Assembly (NCBI RefSeq): GCF_004382825.2 | Contig: NZ_SDQO02000002.1 | Coordinates: forward strand, 744,001 to 808,000 | Direction: 5' to 3' | Source: Corynebacterium silvaticum | GTDB taxonomy: Bacteria > Actinomycetota > Actinomycetes > Mycobacteriales > Mycobacteriaceae | DNA length: 64,000 nt | Shown here: in pieces, positions 9,179 to 16,901 of the stretch | Layout: the number at the start of each line of letters is the position of its first letter | How positions within the stretch are numbered: position 1 is the first letter of the stretch | Notes under the pieces: generated by a model | The model's database searches: none | The model's input: the letters and a program-made list of their open reading frames with translations, nothing else | Told to the model about the DNA's origin: nothing | Translations under genes and position numbers: made by a program

Positions 9179-9837
9179 ATGTGCGGTCGATTCGTATTGT
9201 GTACCACCGATGAACAGCTTTTGCAGGTGCCTGGCTTTGCCGTGGTGCATGCTCCCATGGGGTTGCCAGCACCCAGATACAACACTGCCCCGACTCACAA
9301 GATCGCGATCATAAGAACTGGGAACGCGCCGGGGGAGGCCGTGATAGAGCCCGCGCGATGGGGGTTGCTTCCGGGCTGGAAGCAGGACGATTCTGGGACC
9401 CCACTCTTTAACGCGCGCGCAGAAACAGTGACAGAAAAACCGAGTTTTCGCGCTGCTTTTGCTTCTCGACGCTGCCTCATCCCCCTGGACGGCTACTACG
9501 AGTGGCGCAACAAACAACCCTATTGGATTACCACCGGATCTGTAGTGTGGGCAGCTGGTCTCTGGGACACCGGGGCGCAACAACTATGGCCACGATGATT
9601 ACTACGGACTCGCTCCCACCGTTAGACCGCGTACACCATCGAATGCCGCGTTTCTTGGCTGCAGATGAACTCATGGTGTGGTTGCAGGGCAGTCCAGACC
9701 AAGCTGCTAGCTTGCTGTCCCCGGGAGAGGTCAGCGCGTTTTCTCTTAGCCCCGCGGATAAAGCGGTGGGCAACATTAGAAACGATTATCCGGAGCTAAT
9801 CGGCTTGGACGTCGACAAGCTGCCCATCGACGAGTGA
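9179..9837 (+). pseudogene. SOS response-associated peptidase (SRAP/YedK) gene with a frameshift
   Basis: SRAP proteins form a thiazolidine cross-link to abasic sites in single-stranded DNA through Cys2. The first part shows the family hallmarks: M-CGRFVL with Cys2, RYNTAPT, ARWGLLPGW, NARAETV, FRAAFASRRCLIPLDGYYEW and AAGLWD. It then stops early (TGA 9596). The remainder, ATMITTDS, DRVHHRMPRFL and W-LQGSPD, continues in another frame to 9837. A single missing base near 9587 (inside CTATGG) would restore LSATMITTDS. ATG 9179 exposes Cys2 after Met removal; ATG 9170 has the better AAGG spacing but would bury Cys2. The 3' end overlaps ybaK by about 40 bases, antisense. Confidence 0.85.
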
Positions 9838-10299
9838 CACGAGCGATTCCGCGCTAAGTTCTACGTCCATACCGCGTCGTCCCGCGGACACAAAGATCGT
9901 GTCAAAGAGGATTGCGGTTTCATCGATAACGGTAGGCAACGCAGTTTTTTGTCCGATGGGGGAGATACCTCCGGGGATATACCCGGACGACTTTGAGGCG
10001 TCACGAGGATCTGCCATTGTTGCCTTGGATGCATCCAGAGCTGCAGCGACCTTCTTCAGACTTAAGTGGGAGGTAACGGGCACACACGCCACCGCCAACT
10101 GGCGCTTGGGTCCTTTCCCGGCGGTGAGATCAACGACCAGTGTCTTAAAGATGCGCTCGGGCTCCACCCCCAGAGCCGCTGCTGCATGATCCCCAAAATG
10201 TTCGGTCCCGCCTTCAAAACTGGAGACCTTATAGTCCACGCCGGATGAAGCCAGCACCGCCAGCGCGGGGGTTGCTGCCGAATGCTTCTTCTTACTCAC
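9796..10299 (-). CDS. ybaK: Cys-tRNA(Pro)/Ala-tRNA deacylase, YbaK/EbsC type
   Basis: Trans-editing enzyme that hydrolyses Cys-tRNA(Pro). The 167-residue product has TPALAVLASSGVDYKV at the N-terminus, the nucleotide-pocket lysine in RIFKTLVV, LSLKKVAAALDASKATMAD, and the glycine-rich GYIPGGISPIGQK loop, all typical of YbaK. GTG 10299 sits behind a near-perfect AGGAGG, five bases away; the longer open frame to 10440 lacks this. It is divergent from sigH, whose GTG lies 48 bases away, so the two promoters overlap this start region. Confidence 0.93.
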   Translation of the reverse strand: MSKKKHSAATPALAVLASSGVDYKVSSFEGGTEHFGDHAAAALGVEPERIFKTLVVDLTAGKGPKRQLAVACVPVTSHLSLKKVAAALDASKATMADPRDASKSSGYIPGGISPIGQKTALPTVIDETAILFDTIFVSAGRRGMDVELSAESLVSLVDGQLVDVQAD

Positions 10300-10346
10300 G
10301 GGGTACCTCCTACTAGACTTGATAGTGTCCAATTCTAAGGAGATCA

Positions 10347-11015
10347 GTGGCAACGAAAACAACTGAGCTAGAGAAGCGCTTTGAAGCCGAGGCCCTTCCG
10401 CTCCTCGATCAGCTCTATGGCGGTGCGCTGCGGATGACACGGAATCCCGCAGACGCCGAAGATTTGGTGCAAGAGACCTATATCAAGGCCTTTCAAGCGT
10501 TTGCTTCTTTTAAAGAGGGAACCAATCTCAAGGCATGGCTCTATCGAATCATGACGAACACCTATATCAACTCCTACCGCAAAAAGAAACGCCAGCCGGT
10601 GCAATCCTCTGCGGAAGATGTGACTGACTATCAGCTCCTAGCTACTGCTTCGCATGACTCCACAGGATTGGAATCCGCTGAGGTGGAGGCGCTGAAAAAC
10701 CTTCCTAACCAGCGCATTGCGCAAGCGATGAATGAATTGAGCGAAGACTACCGGATGGTGGTCTATTACGCAGACGTGGAAGGCCTTGCTTATAAAGAGA
10801 TCGCCGACATTATGGAGACTCCCCTCGGCACCGTCATGAGCCGATTGCATCGGGGAAGAAAACAACTCAGAGAAGCGTTGAAAGACGTGGCACGTGACCA
10901 CGGAATTGGCATGAGCGAAACTGCGTCTGCGAATGAAGCCTCGGCGGCTTCTGACAGTTCTGGAACCATGGATAGAGCCGCTGGGAATCATAAAGTTGGA
11001 AAGGCGAAGGCATAA
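10347..11015 (+). CDS. sigH: ECF sigma factor SigH (heat and thiol-oxidative stress)
   Basis: ECF sigma factor of 222 aa. Region 2 contains [14 protein letters not shown] and [18 protein letters not shown], region 4 contains [35 protein letters not shown]. In corynebacteria SigH controls thioredoxin, clp/dnaK and mycothiol-related genes (family knowledge). Start GTG 10347 follows AAGGAGAT. It overlaps the anti-sigma gene by one base (TAATG), so sigma and anti-sigma are coupled. The C-terminal tail after residue 190 ([16 protein letters not shown]) is low complexity and probably disordered. Confidence 0.95.
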   Translation: MATKTTELEKRFEAEALPLLDQLYGGALRMTRNPADAEDLVQETYIKAFQAFASFKEGTNLKAWLYRIMTNTYINSYRKKKRQPVQSSAEDVTDYQLLATASHDSTGLESAEVEALKNLPNQRIAQAMNELSEDYRMVVYYADVEGLAYKEIADIMETPLGTVMSRLHRGRKQLREALKDVARDHGIGMSETASANEASAASDSSGTMDRAAGNHKVGKAKA

Positions 11016-11296
11016 TGTCGGAAAAGGACTCGCTCGATTGCGGCTGTAACTGTGAGGATCTGCACGTACACATGTATGCGCTTTTAGACCGGGAACTCAC
11101 CGAGGTTGAATGCGCGCGGCTTAATGCACATATCGCTCAATGTCCGGAATGCGCGGAAATGATTGCGGCGGAGGAAAGCTTAAGGCGGCTGCTCAAGAAG
11201 TGCTGCTGCGGACCAGCGCCCGCGAGTTTGCGGGAAAGAATTTCCTATTCCATCCAGATCGAGCGGACTACCATTATTACTCAACGCGAGCAGTAG
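11015..11296 (+). CDS. rshA: Zinc-associated anti-sigma factor RshA
   Basis: 93-residue anti-sigma factor that holds SigH inactive until oxidised. The ZAS motif H39-x3-C43-x2-C46 is visible in HIAQCPEC, with further cysteines near the N-terminus (CGCNC) and in KKCCCGPAP. Thiol oxidation with loss of zinc is the known release mechanism of this family. It starts at ATG 11015 within the sigH stop, and a strong hairpin follows. There is no membrane segment, so it is a cytosolic anti-sigma factor. Confidence 0.94.
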   Translation: MSEKDSLDCGCNCEDLHVHMYALLDRELTEVECARLNAHIAQCPECAEMIAAEESLRRLLKKCCCGPAPASLRERISYSIQIERTTIITQREQ

Positions 11297-11317
11297 TTAC
11301 TGTTTTGATCAAGAGCA

Positions 11318-11347
11318 AAGGGCGCTCACCTTAAGGTGAGCGCCCTT
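11318..11347. terminator. Bidirectional hairpin between rshA and bL37
   Basis: Perfect inverted repeat AAGGGCGCTCACC-TTAA-GGTGAGCGCCCTT. It lies between two convergent genes and can end transcription from both sides, although T runs are poor on both strands. Confidence 0.7.
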
Positions 11348-11368
11348 GACTAGTAAGAGACCGTAACT

Positions 11369-11443
11369 TTAAGAGTTGGGTCGTTTACCGTGGTTTGCTT
11401 TGTTCTTACGGCGATCCTTGCGCTTACGTCCACGCTTGCTCAT
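11369..11443 (-). CDS. Ribosomal protein bL37 (24 aa, actinobacterial)
   Basis: A 24-codon gene: ATG 11443, stop TAA 11369-11371, encoding a very basic peptide that begins MSKRGRKRKDRRKNK and ends NHGKRPNS. This is the pattern of the tiny actinobacterial large-subunit protein bL37, often annotated as an AURKAIP1/COX24-domain protein, first seen in mycobacterial 70S structures. A strong ribosome site (AAGGAG) lies seven bases before the ATG. It sits between rshA and whiB1, both conserved neighbours in mycobacteria. Confidence 0.9.
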   Translation of the reverse strand: MSKRGRKRKDRRKNKANHGKRPNS

Positions 11444-11523
11444 GTGGTGCTCCTTCGCTAGCTAATTGTGAATAACAGAAGACCACTTTAGTAGGTGGCC
11501 GTAGGTCTCAGGAAATCGATGGA

Positions 11524-11784
11524 TTAGAGAGAGATACGAGCGCGTCCACGTCCGCGGTTTTTCCGACGCTTGAGTGCACGACGCTCGTCTTCGCTCATGC
11601 CGCCCCAGACACCGGCGTCCTGGCCGGTTTCTAACGCCCATGCGAGGCACTGAGATGTGACAGGACAACGGTTGCACACAACCTTAGCTGCTGCTACCTG
11701 AGCTAGCGCTGGGCCGGAATTGCCTACGGGGAAGAAGAGCTCGGGGTCTTCGTCGCGACAAATGGCTTCGTGGCGCCAATCCAT
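11524..11784 (-). CDS. whiB1: WhiB-family iron-sulfur regulator (WhiB1-like)
   Basis: 86-residue WhiB protein with the four cluster ligands C9, C37, C40 and C46 (C-x27-C-x2-C-x5-C), the GVWGGMSEDERR turn, and a basic C-terminal tail (KRRKNRGRGRARISL). WhiB proteins bind a 4Fe-4S cluster and partner with sigma-A region 4; WhiB1 of M. tuberculosis is essential and nitric-oxide sensitive. Start ATG 11784 is preceded by TAGGAGATCACC. Position beside sigH, rshA and bL37 supports the WhiB1 (Rv3219) assignment over other WhiB types. Confidence 0.92.
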   Translation of the reverse strand: MDWRHEAICRDEDPELFFPVGNSGPALAQVAAAKVVCNRCPVTSQCLAWALETGQDAGVWGGMSEDERRALKRRKNRGRGRARISL

Positions 11785-11838
11785 GGTGATCTCCTAACGT
11801 GCTACAAGTGTAAGAACAACGGGGCGCAAAGAAAACCC

Positions 11839-11844
11839 ACTATA
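11839..11844 (-). promoter_or_regulatory. Candidate -10 element for whiB1
   Basis: TATAGT on the minus strand, about 55 bases before the whiB1 ATG. No good -35 hexamer is seen 17 bases upstream, as is usual for many actinobacterial promoters. Confidence 0.4.
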
Positions 11845-12032
11845 AAGCTGGCGGTAAAAATAGGGACACGTCTTTTATGCAAGCCATGGGGGCGTGGCTG
11901 CTCAAGCCTCAATGGGGACGTGTGGTTCCTTCGCGGTAACCCGAAGTATTGGCGAATGCGTTGCTCGCTCGCCTGAGGTACCTGCAAATAATGACATGTC
12001 CGCTCACGCTTGGCTAGGGGTTAAGGGCAAAA

Positions 12033-12048
12033 TGTGCACAGGATCACA
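12033..12048. promoter_or_regulatory. CRP/GlxR-like binding site
   Basis: TGTGCACAGGATCACA, nine of ten positions of the GlxR half-sites TGTGA-N6-TCACA. It lies about 250 bases upstream of whiB1. In mycobacteria whiB1 is controlled by a CRP protein, so a GlxR site here is plausible; the distance is long. Confidence 0.4.
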
Positions 12049-12279
12049 CTTTAATTTCAATTGTGGACGTGTCTCATTTCTGGATTCTTGCAACTTTGCA
12101 GACGTCTGACGTGTCTTCTGCCTGCAGTTTTTATGTTTTTTGTGGGAGTGTGGGGGAATGGTCCGCGTCAAATTGGGGTGGTTGACAGTTATTGGGTGTT
12201 GACTGGCTAAATCTGAACGAAGGCTAAGTGCAATGCTTTGCGCGGGAATGTTTTCTGTGTGCCAGGAGTGATTTGTTAA

Positions 12280-12304
12280 TTTAGCAAAGTGCTCCTTTGC
12301 TAAA
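12280..12304. repeat. Perfect inverted repeat upstream of the membrane protein gene
   Basis: TTTAGCAAAG-TGCTC-CTTTGCTAAA, ten-base arms and a five-base loop. No T run follows on either strand, so an operator or an RNA hairpin is as likely as a terminator. Confidence 0.45.
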
Positions 12305-12402
12305 AGAGTGAAGTAGTGCAGGCTTCCTATCGGTGCGGGGGATCGGGGTCCCTGGGGAGAAACTGATGATTTGAACACGGTGTTGGGCTACACTCAATCG
12401 CC

Positions 12403-12825
12403 GTGAACATGAACACCCATTTCCCTCCACGTCTAGTTCTCTACGCTGGTTGGGTTGCCGCCATTCAGTCCCTCATCGGAATTGCCTACGCGATCCTTCT
12501 TATTGTACGGGAAGCTGCAGGCTACAACGATGCGTCGATCGTCTATGAGTCTGACAATGCGCGTACATGGGCAGGGTATGGGACTGCGGTGTTCTTTATC
12601 ATCGTCTTTGGGGCTGTTTTGGTCGGGGCGATCATGATGAACCGGGGTAAACGATGGGGGCGGGGTCCTGTGATTATGCTCCAAATTTTACTGCTGCCCA
12701 TTGCGTATTACATGTTCAACGGTGGCGCGTTTATCTTCTCCGGGGTAACAGGTTTGACCGCGATTGTGGCTTTGGTCATGCTCTTTAGCCCGCGCGCAGT
12801 AGATTGGGCTGCACGTAATTATTAA
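12403..12825 (+). CDS. Conserved four-helix membrane protein (Rv3217c-like by position)
   Basis: 140-residue integral membrane protein. Hydrophobic stretches fall at about residues 10-33 (LYAGWVAAIQSLIGIAYAIL), 57-77, 88-105 and 108-127, so four transmembrane helices are likely. No catalytic motif is visible. The start GTG 12403 is followed two codons later by ATG 12409, and no strong ribosome site separates them. Position between whiB1 and the rhlE region matches the small integral membrane gene Rv3217c of M. tuberculosis. Function unknown. Confidence 0.75.
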   Translation: MNMNTHFPPRLVLYAGWVAAIQSLIGIAYAILLIVREAAGYNDASIVYESDNARTWAGYGTAVFFIIVFGAVLVGAIMMNRGKRWGRGPVIMLQILLLPIAYYMFNGGAFIFSGVTGLTAIVALVMLFSPRAVDWAARNY

Positions 12826-12836
12826 AAAATAAAGAT

Positions 12837-12879
12837 AAGTGTGGTGCCGGCAAGCGGAAAACTTGCCGGCACCACACTT
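12837..12879. terminator. Strong bidirectional terminator
   Basis: Eighteen-base perfect arms (12837-12854 and 12862-12879) reading AAGTGTGGTGCCGGCAAG outward from a seven-base loop. It serves the convergent membrane protein gene and the SGNH hydrolase gene; A-rich sequence before and T-rich after. Confidence 0.85.
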
Positions 12880-12891
12880 ATATGAGACCTG

Positions 12892-13752
12892 CTACTGCTG
12901 TGCGAGGATGTTTGCTACGTACTTGTGCCCGCGGTCGTTGAGATGGAAGGGGAGATTCGTGTGGCCTGCGGTGGCGTCGATAATGCCTGACCACATGCGT
13001 TGATTATCGGGAGCGCACATGTGGTTGTGCTTGGTTGGTCCTTTGAGATCGACAAACTCGGCTCCGGAGGCTGCCGCTGCGTCTCGGCCCATGTCCTGGG
13101 CGAGCTGCTCAAGATGGGCAATCTCTGGTGCGAATGTGCGGTCATGAAGATTGTTGCCAACGTGGAATAAACATACGGCGCTGTTATCTGTAATTTGCGG
13201 GTAGCCGATGAGCTGAATGCGGGCATGAGGCGCTAGCTTGCGGATTCGTGCAACATCATGCCTGATCTTTGCGGCAAACTCATGGCGGATGTGTTCATCG
13301 GTGCGACCGCGCACGAGTTGTGAATAAGTATCGTTAAACCCTAGTGAGATGAATACTCGCTTAGTATTTTTGTTGAGTGTTTGTTGGGCCTCAGCCTGGT
13401 CGATCTGGAGTGATACTGAACGCCGGCTAGCGGAGAAAAGTGACTTATTGCCAAGTGCTACGGCACCGGGGCAGGAGTAATTATCTGCCCGAAGATTGAG
13501 CCGTTCGGCGGCCATAATTCCAAAGCTATGGGGAGACGTGGGGCACTCTCCTCGCTCGGTAGCGGGCGGTGTTGTGGGGATTTTTAACCATGTGGCGCCG
13601 TAGCGGATAAGATCCGGGTTGGCTACAACGGAATCCCCAAAAATGACTGCGTTGTGGATGGGGGCACGTGCATACGCTGGAGCGATGGCGGCGGGAAGTG
13701 TCGCGATGAGTGAAAGAATCGCCGCCCCGGCTTTGAACAGTCTGTGTCTCAT
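12892..13752 (-). CDS. Secreted SGNH/GDSL hydrolase
   Basis: 286-residue exported esterase/lipase-type protein. A signal peptide is clear (RHRLFKAGAAILSLIATLP...APAYA, cleavage near residue 29). The catalytic serine is S41 in IFGDSV; block III is SLGFNDT; the C-terminal block carries HLNDRGHKYVA with the catalytic His preceded by Asp. Six cysteines suggest disulfides outside the cell. I start it at ATG 13752, since the five extra residues of the open frame add nothing. A likely substrate is acyl chains on cell-envelope lipids or host lipids; this is inference. Confidence 0.87.
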   Translation of the reverse strand: MRHRLFKAGAAILSLIATLPAAIAPAYARAPIHNAVIFGDSVVANPDLIRYGATWLKIPTTPPATERGECPTSPHSFGIMAAERLNLRADNYSCPGAVALGNKSLFSASRRSVSLQIDQAEAQQTLNKNTKRVFISLGFNDTYSQLVRGRTDEHIRHEFAAKIRHDVARIRKLAPHARIQLIGYPQITDNSAVCLFHVGNNLHDRTFAPEIAHLEQLAQDMGRDAAAASGAEFVDLKGPTKHNHMCAPDNQRMWSGIIDATAGHTNLPFHLNDRGHKYVANILAQQ

Positions 13753-13857
13753 TTCACCAGTATACAAAATTTCTATCAGTATCCTTTTAGGATAAAAGAG
13801 GTTTTCTGGTTTTGGATGTGAGGGATGCGAGAAGAGGGAAATCTCTATAAAATCGCC

Positions 13858-15063
13858 TTAGCTTAACGCTAATCCGACGAGGTGATCGCCTCGCTTTTCC
13901 ACGATATGGCTGCCCGCGAGCCCGAGGGAAACCGTACCGATGTGTGTCCCTCGATCAACGTCAAAGACAGATTCGGTCTCCCCGGTATCCCAGTTAATTA
14001 CTGCGATTCCATTGAACACGGGTACGTAAAGCTTGTTGTTAATGGCAACGCCCGTACCAAGAACATTATCGATGACATGCTCAACATGCAGGGATGATGG
14101 GTTGAACAGATAAAGGCGTTCACCATCAAACCAGGTGATGTGATGCGGGAGATCTGCCACGGAAGGCCCGTGGTCCCACGCAGAGTCACCGACTGGCGGA
14201 ACCTCGATAGAGGCAGTGCGCTCTCCGCTGTTGTTAAAGGAATCGATGCGGGGGTGCGGCGAACCTACAAAAACAGCTGCGGACTCTTGGCTGATGGCAA
14301 TGATGCGTGCATCTTCACCAGAAATACGAATATCGTGGGTAATCTCCGGGACACGAGAGTCTTCCGGAACTGTTTTCTGAAACCGCAGCCACCAGGATTT
14401 CTCACATTTTTCGGTTACTCCCAACAAAGATTTTCGGGAAAGCGCTGAGGAGATTTCGCAGTCCTCATGCGGTTGTTGGTTCGCCTCTTGTTTGATGGGG
14501 ACGTCACCGTATTCCACAGTACGCACAAGGTCGGAACGCCAAAGCTCCACCCGCTCAGAAGACACGGTGCCCACGTTGTCATTGGAGGAAATCGGAACCA
14601 CAGCATCGCTAGCGCTGGCGCTTCTCGTTGCTTTATACGTTCCAGACGCTGCGTCGAGAGAGACAACATCGCCGCAGCCTCGCCCGGTATGGAAAGTCAA
14701 AACGACACTGGACCAGGCTTGACCTAATGAACATAACGGCTCTGTGCGAGCGTATGACCATACTGGAGTGCCCGTCGTGGGATCGATGGCGTTGACACTG
14801 TGCCCGTCGTAAGACATGGCTAAGCCTGCCGCGATAATGGGTTTGGTGGTTAATTGATCGGCGGACGTTTCCCATTGCTGGGTTAATGAATGCACAGGAA
14901 CTGGCGGAACCGCTGGAGTCCTTAGGGGCTGTTCAGCAGGGGAATACGTGACATTGTTAATCGGGGCAGTAGCCCAGACAACACTCACACCGGTAATACT
15001 GATCCCCGCAATAATCGTGGCAGCGATCAGGTCCTTCCGCGTCTTGCGCAAACTTTTAGTCAT
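13858..15063 (-). CDS. Membrane-anchored beta-propeller protein (Rv3212-like)
   Basis: 401-residue protein with one N-terminal membrane helix (LIAATIIAGISITGVSVVWA, residues 12-31) and a large extracytoplasmic part whose repeated phrases AIDPTTGTPVWSYA, VSLDAASGTYKA and AVINWDTGETESVF are PQQ-like or Rv3212-type propeller blades. Its ATG overlaps the rhlE stop by four bases (ATGA), so it is translated after rhlE, the same pair as Rv3211-Rv3212. Substrate and role are unknown; propellers of this kind often act as scaffolds. Confidence 0.82.
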   Translation of the reverse strand: MTKSLRKTRKDLIAATIIAGISITGVSVVWATAPINNVTYSPAEQPLRTPAVPPVPVHSLTQQWETSADQLTTKPIIAAGLAMSYDGHSVNAIDPTTGTPVWSYARTEPLCSLGQAWSSVVLTFHTGRGCGDVVSLDAASGTYKATRSASASDAVVPISSNDNVGTVSSERVELWRSDLVRTVEYGDVPIKQEANQQPHEDCEISSALSRKSLLGVTEKCEKSWWLRFQKTVPEDSRVPEITHDIRISGEDARIIAISQESAAVFVGSPHPRIDSFNNSGERTASIEVPPVGDSAWDHGPSVADLPHHITWFDGERLYLFNPSSLHVEHVIDNVLGTGVAINNKLYVPVFNGIAVINWDTGETESVFDVDRGTHIGTVSLGLAGSHIVEKRGDHLVGLALS

Positions 15064-16385
15064 CGTCGGCGGTGCCTTTGGGTTGCTGATGCGGCATCGT
15101 TGGAGCGCTGGCTGCCCGAGCGCCTGCTAGGTGCGGTGCTTCGGCTACTTCCTGCGACCTTAAGCGGCTGACCGACTGTTTCCCCGGCGGTTTCGGGGAT
15201 CGAGAGGGCGTCGAAAAGCTCTGGGGAAGTGGAGAACCATTGTGGCGGGGTGGGGTTGTCCAGCCCCAATTCATCGCTAATGAGCTTCCACTTGGTGAGC
15301 TCGTCGTATCCCACGAGGGTAATTGCTGTGCCGGTATGTCCAGCGCGCCCTGTCCTACCAATGCGGTGTACATACGTCATGGGGTCATCAGGGGTCTGAT
15401 AATTGATCACGTGGGTGACATCGTCGATGTCAAGACCGCGCGCAGCAACATCGGTGGCAACCAAGATGTCTACGCGGCCATCGCGGAACATACCCAACGA
15501 TAATTCGCGTGCCGCCTGGCCTAAGTCGCCGTGCACACCTGCCACTCGGAAACCTCGACCAGCAAGGTCCTCTGCAAGTTCTGCCGCAGTGCGCTTGGTA
15601 CGTGTGAAAATAATGGTTTTCCCGCGGTCTTTTGCCTGGAGCGCACGCGCGGTAATCGCGCTCTTATCCATCCTGTGGGCCTGGAAAACCACCTGCTCGA
15701 TGGACGCATGAGTTTGGGATGCGTTGACTTCCTCCGCCCGAATATGGAGTGGGCGTGACATAAAAGTCCTGGCGAGAGTAAGCACGGGTCCCGGCATTGT
15801 CGCAGAAAATAAGAGAGTCTGATGCTGGTGCGTCAGTGCTCCCAGCAGCTTCTCAATATCAGGGAAAAACCCTAAGTCCAGCATCTCGTCGGCCTCATCA
15901 AGCACAAGGACGGCCACGTGATCGAGGATTAGGGGGCCTTGCTGGTGTAGATCAATAAGCCGGCCGGGGGTTCCCACTACAACGTCAACGCCATTATCTA
16001 GAGCATGAATTTGCTCTTCATAGGGTCGTCCGCCGTATACCGTGGCCACCCTCACTGGGGTGTGGCGTGCTGCCCGTTCTAAGTCTTCGCCTACCTGTTG
16101 CGCCAGTTCCCTAGTAGGCACGACGACGAGCGCACGTGGGGTCCCGTCGAGCTCAGCGACGTCCGCTGCGTCGAAGACTCTGTCCAAAAGTGGAACACCA
16201 AAACCGAGTGTTTTGCCCATTCCGGTGCGTGCCTGGCCGATGATGTCTCGGCCGTCGAGAGCTATAGGAAGCGTAAGCTCCTGAATTGCAAACGTCTGTG
16301 TGATTCCTTGTTCAGAAAGCGCGTCGACGATCTCAGCAGCGACACCTAATTCGGCGAACGTGGGTTTATGAGTAGAAACTGACAC
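15060..16385 (-). CDS. rhlE: DEAD-box RNA helicase RhlE-type
   Basis: 441-residue ATP-dependent RNA helicase. Motifs in order: Q-motif (TFAIQELTLPIA), I (ARTGMGKT), Ia (PTRELAQQ), Ib (TPGRLID), II (VLDEADEML), III (SAT), IV (IIFTRTKR), V (DVAARGLDI) and VI (HRIGRTGRAG). A basic, serine-rich tail follows. The frame is open to 16508; GTG 16385 is preferred because the conserved part begins nine residues later, but its GGAGGG abuts the start codon, so the start is uncertain. Likely role is RNA remodelling or ribosome assembly, as for Rv3211. Confidence 0.92.
   Translation of the reverse strand: MSVSTHKPTFAELGVAAEIVDALSEQGITQTFAIQELTLPIALDGRDIIGQARTGMGKTLGFGVPLLDRVFDAADVAELDGTPRALVVVPTRELAQQVGEDLERAARHTPVRVATVYGGRPYEEQIHALDNGVDVVVGTPGRLIDLHQQGPLILDHVAVLVLDEADEMLDLGFFPDIEKLLGALTHQHQTLLFSATMPGPVLTLARTFMSRPLHIRAEEVNASQTHASIEQVVFQAHRMDKSAITARALQAKDRGKTIIFTRTKRTAAELAEDLAGRGFRVAGVHGDLGQAARELSLGMFRDGRVDILVATDVAARGLDIDDVTHVINYQTPDDPMTYVHRIGRTGRAGHTGTAITLVGYDELTKWKLISDELGLDNPTPPQWFSTSPELFDALSIPETAGETVGQPLKVAGSSRSTAPSRRSGSQRSNDAASATQRHRRR
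15206..15219 (+). repeat. 14-bp repeat, copy 2
   Basis: Exact copy (N = A), followed by T. Antisense inside the end of rhlE. Confidence 0.85.
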
Positions 16386-16671
16386 CCCTCCGATACTAAC
16401 GGGAATGCGCAGAAAGAGGCCAAGGAGGTCCTCATACTGGGTGAAGTGTGAGGAGAAGAACGTTCTGCAAGAGACTAAACCGGCAGGATACAGCGATTGC
16501 CTCCACATTCACCGTGAAGCAACACTCAACAGGTATGCTTGGGGAGCTATTTAGGCACCGTTGAGATTTTGGTATTTACTAGTGCAAGGAAGCACGGAAA
16601 TTCGTGTTCCAGGCACAAGAGCCAACGTAAAAACGGCAGGACCATCAGAACAATAATTTTTAGGAGCGAAG

Positions 16672-16899
16672 ATGGACATTAAAATCGGGTTCTCTGATTC
16701 GCCACGCGAGCTCGTCGTCTCTAGCCGTGAGACCCAAGACGAGGTTGTGGCACGCGTATCTGAGGCATTAGCTAACGACGCCGGTCTTTTGACGCTTACC
16801 GACGAGAACGGCAACCGTTATTTGGTACGTAACTCTCGAATCTCCTATGTAGAGGTCGGGACCTCAAACACCCGCACCGTAGGTTTCTCTGGAGCCTAG
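16672..16899 (+). CDS. DUF3107 protein
   Basis: 75-residue cytosolic protein with the DUF3107 layout: MDIKIGFSDSPRELVV, LLTLTDENGNRYLVRNSRI and YVEVG near the C-terminus. ATG 16672 has TTAGGAGCGAAG upstream. Conserved across actinobacteria at this place (Rv3209 region). No function is established that I know of. The next gene starts two bases after its stop. Confidence 0.9.
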   Translation: MDIKIGFSDSPRELVVSSRETQDEVVARVSEALANDAGLLTLTDENGNRYLVRNSRISYVEVGTSNTRTVGFSGA

Positions 16900-16901
16900 A
16901 G

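Larger units (their letters stand above)
11785..12402. other. Long divergent intergenic region between whiB1 and a membrane protein
   Basis: About 620 bases with no convincing gene. It holds the whiB1 ribosome site and candidate -10 box, a CRP/GlxR-like box at 12033-12048, two TTGAC(A/T) hexamers at 12182 and 12199, and a perfect 10-bp inverted repeat at 12280-12304. The minus-strand open frame across 12004-12378 has no recognisable domain and I treat it as chance. Confidence 0.6.

Noticed and set aside
12004..12378. 124-codon minus-strand frame upstream of the membrane protein gene
   Set aside because: Low-complexity Ser/Thr/His content, no ribosome site, no known domain; considered chance in a non-coding gap.
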